NCBI GenBank assembly: GCA_030608245.1
Contig: JAUWEO010000106.1
Location: 1-6,492, forward strand
DNA: 6,492 nt
Origin: Candidatus Latescibacterota bacterium
GTDB taxonomy: Bacteria > Latescibacterota > MVCY01
Reading direction: 5' to 3'
The first letter of the stretch is position 1. Each line of letters starts with the position of its first letter. Of the stretch, positions 1 through 5,933 are shown piece by piece. Under the pieces are notes generated by a model. That model made no database searches. It was not told the origin of the DNA and worked only from the letters and a program-made list of their open reading frames with translations. Position numbers and translations under genes: made by a program.

Positions 1-1360
1 GGAGTTTCATCATCGCAGCCAATCTTATGGCCGGTCGCATATAGTCGGAAAAGACCAGGAAAGTTCCCCCGTAAGGGATCAACGCCTGGCTTAAAGCTAT
101 GCCGTTTAATATTGACCCCATAGCATGTTCTCTTATGCCGAAGTGAAAATTCCTTCCCTGGTGGTCAGTCCCGAAATCTCCCAGGTCTTTGAGATAGGTA
201 TTGGTTGAAGGAGCGAGATCGGCCGAGCCCCCGATGAGATTGGGGATGTAAGGAGCTATGGCATTTAACACCTTGCCCGAAGCGCTTCGGGTGGCCACAG
301 GGGTGTCTGCCCCTTCAAAAGTGGGAATTTTCTCTTTCCAACCGCTTATGAATTTTCTTTCAGAGAACATCTGCCACTGCTGGGCCAGTTCTGGAAATTT
401 TCCGCGATATGCCTCGAACAGTTTTTGCCACTCTTTTTCGCATCCTTCCCCCCGCTCGATGGCCTTGCGGAAGTGAAGCAAAACCTCTTGGGGTACATAA
501 AAGTCTGGTTCCTGGGGCCAGCTCAGATTCTGCTTGGTGAGTTTAACCTCTTCAGAGCCAAGTGGCGCTCCGTGGGACGCAGCAGTATCCTGTTTGTTGG
601 GACTGCCGTAGGCGATGTGGGTCCGGGCCACAATGAGTGAGGGTTTTTCTTGCTCTTCTTGGGCCTTCACTATCGCTTTACCAATCCCCCCAAGGTCGCA
701 TCCGTCTACATCCTGCACATGCCATCCCAGTGCCGTAAATCTTTTTCCTACATCTTCGCTGAATGCCAGTTCGGTAGGACCTTCAATGGTGATGTGATTG
801 TCATCGTAGATATAGATGATCTTGCCCAGTTTAAGGTGACCGGCTAAGGAGGCGGCTTCTGAGGAGACCCCTTCCATCAGATCCCCATCACTCACGATCG
901 CATAGATGTGATAATCGAACAATGAATAGCCCGGGCGGTTGAAGTATTCAGCAAGATATCGCTGGGCTATAGCCATCCCTACTCCCGTTCCAAACCCCTG
1001 TCCCAGAGGTCCGGTGGTAGTCTCAATCCCTGAAGAGATGTCATATTCAGGATGTCCTGGTGTTTTGCTTCCCCACTGGCGGAAGTTTTTTATATCGTCG
1101 AGGGAGATATCATATCCGCTCAGGTAAAGAAGCCCGTAAAGCAGGGTTGAACCATGGCCAGCAGAGAGAACAAATCTGTCTCTGTCAGGCCAGAGGGGAT
1201 TTCGGGGGTTGTGGCGTAAAAACTTTGTCCACAGAACATAGGCTATGGCCGCGGTCCCCATAGGCATTCCGGGATGCCCAGAATTTGCTCTCTCCACAGC
1301 ATCAACCGTCAGCATTCTGAGGGTATTGATGCAAAGATCATCAAGTTTGGGCTGCTCCAT
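1..1360 (-). CDS. tkt: Transketolase, C-terminus cut by window edge
   Basis: Thiamine-diphosphate enzyme of the non-oxidative pentose phosphate pathway; it moves two-carbon ketol units between sugar phosphates in the cytoplasm. I translated 453 codons that run open to the left edge; the family is usually about 650-670 aa, so roughly 200 C-terminal residues lie outside. Visible in order: GHPGMPMG at 28-35 with H29, H69 in SAGHGS, H103, GPLGQG at 117-122, the ThDP/metal motif SDGDLMEG at 157-164 ending at N188 in YDDN, and H263 in SHGAPLG. The pyrimidine-binding domain begins near 350, and FGIREHAMG carries E411, the position of the catalytic glutamate in E. coli TktA. The first G of the usual GDG motif is S157, a variant I believe other bacterial transketolases share. 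The ATG start is firm: an in-frame TAA lies five codons upstream and a strong GAGGAGGAGG precedes it. It sits 73 nt downstream of amrS on the same strand, with no terminator visible, so co-transcription is likely. A split N-terminal subunit is excluded because both domains are in one frame. Confidence 0.97.
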   Translation of the reverse strand, partial: MEQPKLDDLCINTLRMLTVDAVERANSGHPGMPMGTAAIAYVLWTKFLRHNPRNPLWPDRDRFVLSAGHGSTLLYGLLYLSGYDISLDDIKNFRQWGSKTPGHPEYDISSGIETTTGPLGQGFGTGVGMAIAQRYLAEYFNRPGYSLFDYHIYAIVSDGDLMEGVSSEAASLAGHLKLGKIIYIYDDNHITIEGPTELAFSEDVGKRFTALGWHVQDVDGCDLGGIGKAIVKAQEEQEKPSLIVARTHIAYGSPNKQDTAASHGAPLGSEEVKLTKQNLSWPQEPDFYVPQEVLLHFRKAIERGEGCEKEWQKLFEAYRGKFPELAQQWQMFSERKFISGWKEKIPTFEGADTPVATRSASGKVLNAIAPYIPNLIGGSADLAPSTNTYLKDLGDFGTDHQGRNFHFGIREHAMGSILNGIALSQALIPYGGTFLVFSDYMRPAIRLAAMMKL

Positions 1361-1370
1361 CCTCCTCCTC
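1361..1370 (-). promoter_or_regulatory. Strong Shine-Dalgarno of tkt
   Basis: On the minus strand GAGGAGGAGG abuts the transketolase ATG. The AGGAG core within it lies about four bases from the start codon. An in-frame TAA just upstream leaves no alternative start, so this site fixes the start at 1360. Confidence 0.8.
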
Positions 1371-1433
1371 CGTTATGAAATTTGTCACTCTTTTATCACT
1401 GATTTCGACCCTTCACCAGTCACCAATGGGCTC

Positions 1434-2594
1434 CTATCTCCAAATCCCAGGGATCTCATAACCACAGAACTTACATTTACCTTCTTTCAAGTTGACCTCT
1501 AACACATAGTAGCCTTTTCTTCGGACTACTACCTTACCGCATTTCGGACAATAGGTATTCTCCGCCTCAGTGCCCGCCAGATTTCCAATGTAGACATAAT
1601 TCAAACCAGTATCCCGGGCTATTTTCCTTGCCCTCTCCAGCGTCTTCACCGGAGTAGGAGGATAATTCTTCATCTTATAGGCAGGAGAGAACCGGGAGAA
1701 GTGAAGCGGCACATCTGGCCCCAGGTTTTCTCCTATCCAATTACATACCCCCTTGAACTCGTTGTCGCTGTCGTTCTCGGCCGGGATAACCAAATAGACA
1801 ATCTCGAACCACATTCCCAGTTGTTTCAGAAGCTTCAGAGTGTCCAGAACCGGCTGCAATCTGGCGGAGCATATCTTCTGGTAGTAACTTTCACTGTAGG
1901 CCTTCAGGTCGATCTTTACTGCATCTAAATATTTACACCACTGTTCCATAGGCTTGGGATTTATAAAACCATTGGAGACAACCACATTCCTCAATCCCAG
2001 CTTCTTTGCCGCTCTGGAGGTATCGAGCACATACTCGTAAAAAATCACTGGTTCTGAATAGGTATAGGCGATCGACCCTGCCCCACCCTGCTGTGCCAAC
2101 TGAGCTGCCCTCTCGGGAGGAAGGTAGACATTTCTTAACTGTTCAGGGCCTACCTGAGATATATCCCAATTTTGGCAGAACTTGCATTCAATATTGCATC
2201 CGGCAGTAGCGACAGAGAAGGCACTTGTGCCCGGCAGAAAGTGGAAGAAGGGCTTCTTCTCTATGGGGTCTACGTGGACAGCGCAGGGATTGGCGTAGAC
2301 TAAGGTATAGTAGGTTCCGTCCACATTCTTCCTCACTCTGCACAGACCCTTTTGTCCTTCTCCTACTGTGCATCCCCAGGGGCAGAGCTCGCACCTGACC
2401 GCCCGTCTCCCCAGCTTCACATAGTGCATCGCCTCCTGGGCCACGAATATGTGCTCATGATCCACGATGCCAGCCGATGCCTCTGCCTGTCCAAAAGGCT
2501 GAATTAGGCCCATCACCGGGGAGATCAAAGCCAGAGAGGTCCCTTTTTCCGCTATGTCGCCCAGAAACTTTCGCCTTGAAATCTCGGAACCCAT
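1434..2594 (-). CDS. amrS: AmmeMemoRadiSam-type radical SAM enzyme with twin-arginine N-terminus
   Basis: Radical SAM enzyme of the COG1180 / pyruvate formate-lyase activase-like branch, matching the AmmeMemoRadiSam radical SAM subgroup; its substrate is not established. Counting from the ATG (386 aa), a cysteine cluster at C68, C71, C75 and C85 (CELCPWGC, then GLCRVR) precedes the conserved DPIEKKPFFHFLPGT at 109-123. The [4Fe-4S]-binding CxxxCxxC is C133, C137, C140 in AGCNIECKFCQNW. Four C-terminal cysteines, C349, C352, C374 and C377, look like a zinc ribbon. Residues 6-12 read SRRKFLG, a twin-arginine signature, followed by a moderately hydrophobic stretch (about 19-31) and an AEASA segment that could be a signal-peptidase site. 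Export would be odd for a SAM- and electron-dependent enzyme; the signal could instead be vestigial. I chose the ATG at 2594 over a GTG at 2603 because that GTG overlaps the Shine-Dalgarno. It is the first gene of a likely operon with tkt. Memo and AMMECR1 partner genes are not in the window. Confidence 0.9.
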   Translation of the reverse strand: MGSEISRRKFLGDIAEKGTSLALISPVMGLIQPFGQAEASAGIVDHEHIFVAQEAMHYVKLGRRAVRCELCPWGCTVGEGQKGLCRVRKNVDGTYYTLVYANPCAVHVDPIEKKPFFHFLPGTSAFSVATAGCNIECKFCQNWDISQVGPEQLRNVYLPPERAAQLAQQGGAGSIAYTYSEPVIFYEYVLDTSRAAKKLGLRNVVVSNGFINPKPMEQWCKYLDAVKIDLKAYSESYYQKICSARLQPVLDTLKLLKQLGMWFEIVYLVIPAENDSDNEFKGVCNWIGENLGPDVPLHFSRFSPAYKMKNYPPTPVKTLERARKIARDTGLNYVYIGNLAGTEAENTYCPKCGKVVVRRKGYYVLEVNLKEGKCKFCGYEIPGIWR

Positions 2595-2602
2595 CCGAAT
2601 CA

Positions 2603-2608
2603 CCTCCT
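2603..2608 (-). promoter_or_regulatory. Shine-Dalgarno deciding the amrS start
   Basis: AGGAGG on the minus strand lies eight bases upstream of the ATG at 2594. A longer frame opening with GTG at 2603 would use bases of this same site (AGGAGGTG) and would have no ribosome-binding site of its own, so the ATG is preferred. Confidence 0.8.
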
Positions 2609-2619
2609 AATCTTCATTT

Positions 2620-2648
2620 ATTATAACTAAATATCCGGCTGAAAGCAA
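2620..2648 (-). promoter_or_regulatory. Sigma70-like promoter of amrS-tkt
   Basis: On the minus strand a perfect -10 hexamer TATAAT (2620-2625) lies 17 bases downstream of TTGCTT (2643-2648), a weak -35 that matches TTGACA at three of six positions. Transcription would begin near 2613, leaving an untranslated leader of roughly 18 bases that contains only the Shine-Dalgarno. The -35 overlaps an inverted repeat at 2644-2667. Confidence 0.6.
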
Positions 2649-2667
2649 GACAAAAATATGTCTGGCT
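2644..2667. repeat. Imperfect inverted repeat over the amrS -35 box
   Basis: The left arm AGCAAGACA (2644-2652) and right arm TGTCTGGCT (2659-2667) pair with one mismatch around a 6-base AT loop. The position over the -35 element fits a repressor operator. It has no T-tract, so it is not a good intrinsic terminator. Nine-bp arms with a mismatch can arise by chance, so the operator role is inference. Confidence 0.35.
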
Positions 2668-2747
2668 CCTCCGGTGACTCTTGCTCTCACCTACTAACTT
2701 ATTTTGACCCATGAATCCCTGTAATCTAAGGAATGCCAAAAAATGGC

Positions 2748-2775
2748 TTGACTTTTCCGTATTTTCAGATATTTT
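2748..2775 (+). promoter_or_regulatory. Candidate promoter for the argS operon
   Basis: TTGACT (2748-2753; five of six matches to TTGACA) and TATTTT (2770-2775; four of six matches to TATAAT) are separated by 16 bases. Transcription would start near 2782 and give a leader of about 185 bases before the argS ATG. A 4-bp dyad with an A5 loop (2735-2747) lies directly upstream of the -35. The call rests only on hexamer matches in an AT-rich stretch. Confidence 0.4.
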
Positions 2776-2850
2776 TACTAAACAGGAAGATTGCCTACTC
2801 TGCACTACAAACCCGCGAAACTCTCTTTTTTTGACAAGGTTTATGTTGGG

Positions 2851-2877
2851 GAATCCGTGAAATCCGCGTAATCCGCG
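2851..2877. repeat. Three tandem 9-bp units, consensus NAATCCGYG
   Basis: The units are GAATCCGTG (2851-2859), AAATCCGCG (2860-2868) and TAATCCGCG (2869-2877), followed by GTTA. They differ only at the first base and at one pyrimidine. A looser echo (AATCCCTGTAATC) occurs near 2714-2726. The array follows a TTGACA hexamer at 2831-2836 that has no matching -10 box. Similar AATCCGTG/AATCCGCG strings occur as dispersed intergenic repeats in various bacteria, as far as I recall; whether that holds in this genome cannot be seen here. Confidence 0.6.
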
Positions 2878-2967
2878 GTTACTTTCTTGGGTCGCGGCTC
2901 CGGTGTACTGCGGTTTCTAAACGATAAAAAGAACGGATTAAGCAACAAACGCCTGAGTTTATTAAAT

Positions 2968-4683
2968 ATGACGCAGTATGCTGAAAAAATCGTCAGGGAA
3001 GAAGTTGCCCGTATTCTCAAAAACGCCGGTCTAAACCCGGTCGAGCTTAAGGCTGGACTTGGTACACCACCGAGCCCTGAACTGGGGGATTATAGTTTCA
3101 ACTGCGTTCTTCTTCTAAGGGATAGAAGGTCGCCAGAAGCAGCGGCTGCGAAGGCTAAAGACTTAGCTAAGAGGTTAAAACCAAAGAAATATGTCACAAA
3201 GATTGAGGTTTCCGGTCCATATATCAATTTTTTCATTGATAAAGCTAAATTTAGTGCACTTGTTTTAAGAGAGATATGGACCCAAGCAGATTCCTATGGT
3301 AATTGGGATCTGGGAGCCGGAAAGACAGTGGTGGTGGATTTCTCCTCTCCCAATATCGCCAAGCCCTTTGGAGTGGGGCATCTCAGATCGACCGTAATCG
3401 GAAATTCCATCTGTAAGCTTTACGAGTCGTTAGGATATACCTGCATTGGCATCAACCACTTAGGCGACTGGGGAACCCAGTTTGGGAAGCTGATTGTGGC
3501 TTACCGTAAGTGGGGAAAAGAAAAACAGTTAAAGGCAAAACCAGTCCAGCAACTGTATGATCTTTATGTGAAGTTTCATGCTGAGGCTCAGAAGGACAAA
3601 TCATTAGAAGAAGAGGCCAGAGATTGGTTTCGAAGGCTAGAGGACGGCGAGCAGGAGGCCACCCGTCTCTGGCGTTGGTTCCGAGACATCAGCCTGAAAG
3701 AGTTCCGGCGAATCTACGACATACTGAATATCCACTTCGATTCCTATGCCGGGGAGAGCTTCTATAACTCGATGCTGCCTGAAACGATAACGAAGCTCAA
3801 GACTGCTGGCCTTGCCCAGGAAAGCCAGGGGGCGTTGATCGTAGACCTGGAGAGATTCGGAATGTCCCCCTGTCTGCTGCGCAAAACCGACGGCTCAACC
3901 CTCTATGCCACCCGGGATATCGCTGCAGTAATATATAGATTTAACACGTATGGCTTCGATAAGATGATCTATGTAGTGGGGGCGGACCAGAAACTTTATT
4001 TCAGGCAGATATTCAAGGTCCTGGAATTGGTCGGCTATCCTTGGGCAAACGACCTGGTGCATGTGCCCTTCGGTCTGGTAAGATTCGGAACTGGCAGAAT
4101 GTCCACCCGGAAAGGGAACGTTATCTTCTTAGAGGAGGTGTTTCAGAAAGCGGTTGATCTGACAGAGAAGATAATAGAAGAGAAAAATCCTGATTTGGAG
4201 GATAAACATGAGATCGCCACCCAGGTGGGAATCGGCGCTATCGTCTTCAATGATCTGAGCACTAAGAGAATGAAAGATGTGGACTTCTCCTGGGACAGGA
4301 TGTTGAACTTCAACGGACAGACAGGTCCGTATGTTCAATACACCTACGCCCGGTTCTCCAGCGTCCTCAGAAAATACGGCCGCCAGGTGGACGATAATGT
4401 GAACCTCAGTCTGCTCAACTCAGATATGGAAACAGAGATTGTCAGGTTGTTAAGCAGATTTCCGGAGGCCGTCAAACATGCAGCCGATGAATACGAACCC
4501 TCAGTGGTGACCATTTACCTCCTGGATCTCTGCGAAGCAAGCAACAGATTTTACAATCACTTCCGGGTGCTCTCTGAAGATCTGGAGACCAGTAAAGCCA
4601 GGGCACTTCTGGTTTGGTGCATCAGAACAGTCCTGGGAAAGGGACTCAGGCTCCTGGGAATGGAAACACCAAAGAGGATGTAA
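2968..4683 (+). CDS. argS: Arginyl-tRNA synthetase
   Basis: Class I aminoacyl-tRNA synthetase that charges tRNA-Arg with arginine using ATP in the cytoplasm. From the ATG it is 571 aa, normal for bacterial ArgRS. Residues 1 to about 100 form the N-terminal additional domain typical of this enzyme (LGDYSFNC, GPYINFF). The HIGH-type signature lies in SSPNIAKPFGVGHLRST at 126-142, with H138. GINHLGDWGTQFGK follows at 161-174. The KMSKS-equivalent loop is MSTRKG at 378-383, the usual form in many ArgRS proteins. NFNGQTGPYVQYTYAR (447-462) leads into the DALR anticodon-binding domain, ending in LRLLGMETPKRM. The frame stays open upstream to a TTG at 2887, but those 27 extra residues resemble no ArgRS N-terminus and start beside the repeat array, so the ATG at 2968 is preferred. 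Its ribosome-binding site is weak (only GAG about a dozen bases upstream). It is first in the rightward group, 23 nt before the small membrane protein gene. Confidence 0.97.
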   Translation: MTQYAEKIVREEVARILKNAGLNPVELKAGLGTPPSPELGDYSFNCVLLLRDRRSPEAAAAKAKDLAKRLKPKKYVTKIEVSGPYINFFIDKAKFSALVLREIWTQADSYGNWDLGAGKTVVVDFSSPNIAKPFGVGHLRSTVIGNSICKLYESLGYTCIGINHLGDWGTQFGKLIVAYRKWGKEKQLKAKPVQQLYDLYVKFHAEAQKDKSLEEEARDWFRRLEDGEQEATRLWRWFRDISLKEFRRIYDILNIHFDSYAGESFYNSMLPETITKLKTAGLAQESQGALIVDLERFGMSPCLLRKTDGSTLYATRDIAAVIYRFNTYGFDKMIYVVGADQKLYFRQIFKVLELVGYPWANDLVHVPFGLVRFGTGRMSTRKGNVIFLEEVFQKAVDLTEKIIEEKNPDLEDKHEIATQVGIGAIVFNDLSTKRMKDVDFSWDRMLNFNGQTGPYVQYTYARFSSVLRKYGRQVDDNVNLSLLNSDMETEIVRLLSRFPEAVKHAADEYEPSVVTIYLLDLCEASNRFYNHFRVLSEDLETSKARALLVWCIRTVLGKGLRLLGMETPKRM

Positions 4684-4706
4684 GTTCAAAGGAGACTTAG
4701 GATAAC

Positions 4707-4901
4707 ATGTTTTTTAGAATACTGCTCTGGGGGTTGATCTTCTATTTGCTCTACAAGGCAATCAGCTTTCTTTTGGGAGGAACAGGAAATATTCCCAAAT
4801 TCCACAAAGAGGGAAAATCTCCTCGCAATATAGATATCGACAAATCAAAGATAGAAGATGCCGACTTTCAAGAGATAAAGGATTCTGAAGAAAAATCATA
4901 A
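4707..4901 (+). CDS. Small single-pass membrane protein with acidic tail, function unknown
   Basis: Codes for 64 aa. Residues 5-24 (ILLWGLIFYLLYKAISFLLG) form one hydrophobic segment, interrupted by K17. A basic stretch follows (K31, H33, K34, K37, R40), then an acidic tail with IDKSKIEDADFQEI at 44-57. The charge pattern suggests a short N-terminus outside and the C-terminal tail in the cytoplasm. I do not recognise a named family; the tail motif resembles one in other uncharacterised small membrane proteins, a recollection rather than a search result. AAGGAG (4689-4694) precedes the ATG at a long spacing of about 12 bases. The coding bias looks real: a clean transmembrane helix plus a charged tail, tightly placed 23 nt after argS and 54 nt before the HU-TPR gene. 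Its TAA is the only stop between it and that gene, because both use the same frame. It may anchor or recruit a partner at the membrane, but nothing in the sequence shows which. Confidence 0.75.
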   Translation: MFFRILLWGLIFYLLYKAISFLLGGTGNIPKFHKEGKSPRNIDIDKSKIEDADFQEIKDSEEKS

Positions 4902-4944
4902 CTGGAGCAAATTCTGAATGTATCCCTTCAGCAAAAGAACAGGG

Positions 4945-4980
4945 AAGCAGAGATAATGAGAAAGGCAGAGATAATCAGAC
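4945..4980 (+). repeat. 18-bp tandem duplication across the HU-TPR start codon
   Basis: Bases 4945-4962 and 4963-4980 match at 15 of 18 positions and share the core GCAGAGATAAT. The length keeps frame: read through, the copies give EAEIMRK and KAEIIRQ. The initiator ATG in copy one corresponds to the ATC codon of I7 in copy two. The first copy also provides part of the ribosome-binding region (AGGGAAG at 4941-4947). Confidence 0.65.
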
Positions 4981-5933
4981 AGATTATAGATCTATCGGGA
5001 TGCAAAAAGACCACGGTAACCCGGGTGGTGGAATCGATGCTCTCGGTGATAAAAGAAGCCCTAAAAAACCACGAACTTTTACAACTGCGAGGATTTGGGA
5101 AGTTTAAAGTGGTGCGCAGGAAAGGCCGGGCAATTGTCCACCCAGTTACCAGAGAGAGGTTGCAGCTTCCCCCCAGGGACGAACCCCGGTTTGAACCTTA
5201 CCCCAAGTTCAAGGAAGCAGTGTTAGGGGTCTCTGGACAGAAAGTCGGTGCCGATTTGCAACATCGTCTCCAGGAAGCCAGGGCCGAGGTCGATGAGGGC
5301 AATGCTCTCAAGGCGGTAGAGATATACAACTCTATTCTGAGCCAGGTACCCCGGGAGTTCAAGGCACGGATCGGGTTAGGCCTGGTCTACGAATCGCTGG
5401 GTGAATATCAAAAGGCAGCAGACGAGTATAACAAAGTGATCAAGCTTCAACCCAATAATGTGGAGGCGCATTACAATCTGGGGGCAGTCTGCTGGGAGAT
5501 GGGGATGATTGATACGGCCCAGGAAGAATTCAAAAAGGCCTTAGAGCTTGACCCCGCCTGCGCTGATGCTCACTACAATATGGGTATGGCTCTCTATAAA
5601 AAGGGACTCTACGAAAGGGCAATCTTGGAGTTGGAGAAAGCAGTGGCTATTGATCCCGGATATGCGAAATCTTATTACTACCTTGGCACTTCCTACAGCC
5701 AGCTACAGAGACACGAGAAGGCTATTAAAGTGTTTGAACAACTGTTAGAAAAAGACCCGGATAACAGAAGTGTATTTTGGCAGTTAGCACTTCTATATGA
5801 TAAAAAAGGGCGTCACGACGAGGCGGTGAAGATGTATAGGAAGGCTAATGCGCCTGCGGAAAAGGATGCACAATCAAGGAAGACTGATGAAAAAAGTCTT
5901 CTCCCTGACTTGCTTGATGGAGGAAAGGAGTGA
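4956..5933 (+). CDS. HU/IHF-type DNA-binding domain fused to TPR repeats
   Basis: The protein is 325 aa. Residues 1-90 form an almost complete HU/IHF fold: the helical part (KAEIIRQIIDLSG, then TTVTRVVESMLSVIKEAL), the GFGKF turn at 46-50, a basic beta-arm (VVRRKGR) with P63 in HPVTRERL at the position of HU's intercalating proline, and F79 and K86 at the usual end. HU proteins normally stop near residue 90. Here a short linker leads to TPR units at about 102-134 (degenerate), 135-168, 169-202, 203-236, 237-270 and 271-297 (partial). They carry typical W/Y/L-G-A-Y-F-A-P residues, e.g. AHYNLGAVCWEMG and LELDP. A charged tail of about 28 residues ends the protein. No signal peptide or membrane segment is seen. 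The likely role is DNA bending or binding coupled to a protein-docking scaffold; the partner is unknown. The start is an ATG with AGGGAAG nearby. The gene lies 54 nt after the membrane-protein gene and overlaps holA by 4 nt, so co-expression with holA is likely. Confidence 0.92.
   Translation: MRKAEIIRQIIDLSGCKKTTVTRVVESMLSVIKEALKNHELLQLRGFGKFKVVRRKGRAIVHPVTRERLQLPPRDEPRFEPYPKFKEAVLGVSGQKVGADLQHRLQEARAEVDEGNALKAVEIYNSILSQVPREFKARIGLGLVYESLGEYQKAADEYNKVIKLQPNNVEAHYNLGAVCWEMGMIDTAQEEFKKALELDPACADAHYNMGMALYKKGLYERAILELEKAVAIDPGYAKSYYYLGTSYSQLQRHEKAIKVFEQLLEKDPDNRSVFWQLALLYDKKGRHDEAVKMYRKANAPAEKDAQSRKTDEKSLLPDLLDGGKE
5919..5923 (+). promoter_or_regulatory. Shine-Dalgarno of holA inside the HU-TPR gene
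   Basis: GGAGG lies six bases before the GTG at 5930, within the last codons of the HU-TPR gene. It supports GTG as the start of holA. An ATG at 5917 is in a different frame. Confidence 0.65.

Larger units (their letters stand above)
2595..2967. other. Divergent intergenic region between amrS and argS
   Basis: These 373 bases separate the two divergent operons. They hold the amrS promoter and Shine-Dalgarno, the inverted repeat at 2644-2667, a short GCCA-A5-TGGC dyad at 2735-2747, a candidate rightward promoter at 2748-2775, and the 9-bp repeat units at 2851-2877. I see no convincing gene. A 63-aa minus-strand frame at 2614-2805 crosses the promoter elements and has no family likeness. No T-box core or other riboswitch was recognised in the argS leader. 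Confidence 0.75.

Noticed and set aside
917..1360. S157 replacing the first glycine of the transketolase GDG motif
   Set aside because: The metal-binding Asp and Asn are kept and SDGDLMEG is, to my knowledge, a normal variant in bacterial transketolases, so no loss of function is implied.
258..1502. Several plus-strand frames of 60-85 aa across the transketolase gene
   Set aside because: They lie antisense to a clear, continuous transketolase reading frame and show no protein-family features.
2595..2603. GTG start at 2603 for the radical SAM gene
   Set aside because: The codon is part of the Shine-Dalgarno AGGAGGTG that serves the ATG at 2594.
2614..2805. 63-aa minus-strand open frame in the intergenic region
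   Set aside because: It overlaps the amrS promoter and inverted repeat, has no family likeness or convincing ribosome-binding site, and its composition looks like non-coding AT-rich sequence.
2887..2967. 27-residue N-terminal extension of ArgRS from TTG 2887
   Set aside because: ArgRS proteins begin close to the MTQYAEKIVREEV region; the extension has no ArgRS likeness, no ribosome-binding site, and begins beside the repeat array.
2782..2967. Possible T-box riboswitch in the argS leader
   Set aside because: No TGGNACCGCG-type antiterminator core and no terminator hairpin with a T-tract are present; GC-rich words near 2873-2912 do not match.
4914..4931. Short hairpin CTGAA/TTCAG between the membrane-protein and HU-TPR genes
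   Set aside because: Only five base pairs with no T-tract; not a terminator and likely chance.
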